Part shown: positions 5,537-5,658 of the stretch, piece by piece
Numbering within the stretch: position 1 is the stretch's first letter
How the letters are laid out: every line of letters begins with the position of its first letter
Source: Microcaldota archaeon
GTDB lineage: Archaea; Micrarchaeota; Micrarchaeia; Micrarchaeales; CABMGC01
DNA length: 5,658 nucleotides
Reading direction: 5' to 3'
Assembly: GCA_021845465.1 (NCBI GenBank)
Contig: JAKBRL010000042.1
Span: forward strand, 1 to 5,658
The notes under the pieces: model-generated
What the model was told of the DNA's origin: nothing
The model's input: the letters and a program-made list of their open reading frames with translations, nothing else
Databases searched by the model: none
Translations under genes and position numbers: made by a program

Positions 5537-5569
5537 GGGAACCTCCCATCCTACCGCCCGCTTCGGGCG
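5537..5569 (+). repeat. Tandem hairpins resembling an IS200/IS605-TnpB element end
   Basis: Two adjacent inverted repeats are present. GGGA-ACC-TCCC (5537-5547) is followed by a CATCCTAC link and then CGCCCG-CTT-CGGGCG (5555-5569), a perfect 6-base stem with a 3-base loop. This GC-rich block stands out in AT-rich surroundings. The order CATCCT, then a CGCCC/GGGCG hairpin, is what I recall from the ends of IS200/IS605-type (TnpB) elements, so this may be a solo end, a PATE/MITE-like remnant or a guide-RNA scaffold fragment. No tnpA or tnpB lies in the window. It could also act as a terminator after the toxin gene, although only a short T run (AAGTTTTAG) follows. Confidence 0.45.
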
Positions 5570-5603
5570 TATAAGTTTTAGTTCACATTCATTTACAGAG
5601 AAC

Positions 5604-5616
5604 TATTTTATATTTG
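5604..5616 (+). promoter_or_regulatory. TATA box of the gene starting at 5638
   Basis: TATTTTATATTTG is centred about 28 bases before the ATG at 5638, again at leaderless spacing. Between box and start lies GTAG-T-CTAC (5624-5632), a small palindrome that might be an operator, although a 4-base arm is weak evidence. Confidence 0.5.
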
Positions 5617-5637
5617 CACCTCGGTAGTCTACTCGAT

Positions 5638-5658
5638 ATGATGGAAGAAGTCTTAGAG
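5638..5658 (+). CDS. Start of a further gene, cut by the window edge
   Basis: Seven codons are visible (MMEEVLE), open to the end of the window. The start is proposed because a good TATA box lies about 28 bases upstream of this ATG; the second ATG at 5641 is equally possible. Nothing can be said of its product. It is probably the first gene beyond the hairpin element. Confidence 0.4.

Noticed and set aside
1..5658. CRISPR array
   Set aside because: No regularly spaced direct repeats of 20-40 bases were seen anywhere in the window.

Overview
The window looks archaeal. The evidence is a type II methionine aminopeptidase of archaeal layout, a tRNA-Asn gene without an encoded CCA end, AT-rich TATA boxes about 25-28 bases upstream of several start codons (a leaderless pattern), AN1-like zinc fingers, a sequon-rich secreted protein and an AbrB/RelE pair. 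A DPANN or thermoplasmatal-type lineage is possible, but that is only a guess; no 16S or lineage-specific marker is present.

The left part (1-2732) reads as ordinary chromosome of moderate GC. It holds the C-terminal two thirds of a methionine aminopeptidase (+), a convergent complete branched-chain aminotransferase ilvE (-), a divergent secreted beta-rich glycoprotein candidate (+), and tRNA-Asn(GTT) (+).

The right part (2733-5569) is visibly more AT-rich, with A-ending lysine, arginine and isoleucine codons common, and reads as accessory DNA. Directly after the tRNA is about 500 bases of decayed coding sequence. Its translation hops through successive +1 frames, crosses stop codons, and then runs without a break into a surviving ORF. 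That ORF joins a HExxH zinc-protease-like domain to a C-terminal AN1-like finger. Six bases further on, a second gene carries a finger with the same core cysteine/histidine spacing, joined to one membrane helix and a cysteine-containing external tail. The two together could be a membrane-linked protein quality-control or proteolysis pair (inference). A compact AbrB-type antitoxin / RelE-type toxin operon follows, with a palindromic candidate operator between its TATA box and start codon.

The island ends around a tandem-hairpin element (5537-5569) that resembles the ends of IS200/IS605-TnpB elements. Its last 10 bases also repeat the exact 3' end of the tRNA gene. The last bases of the window hold a TATA box and the first seven codons of another gene.
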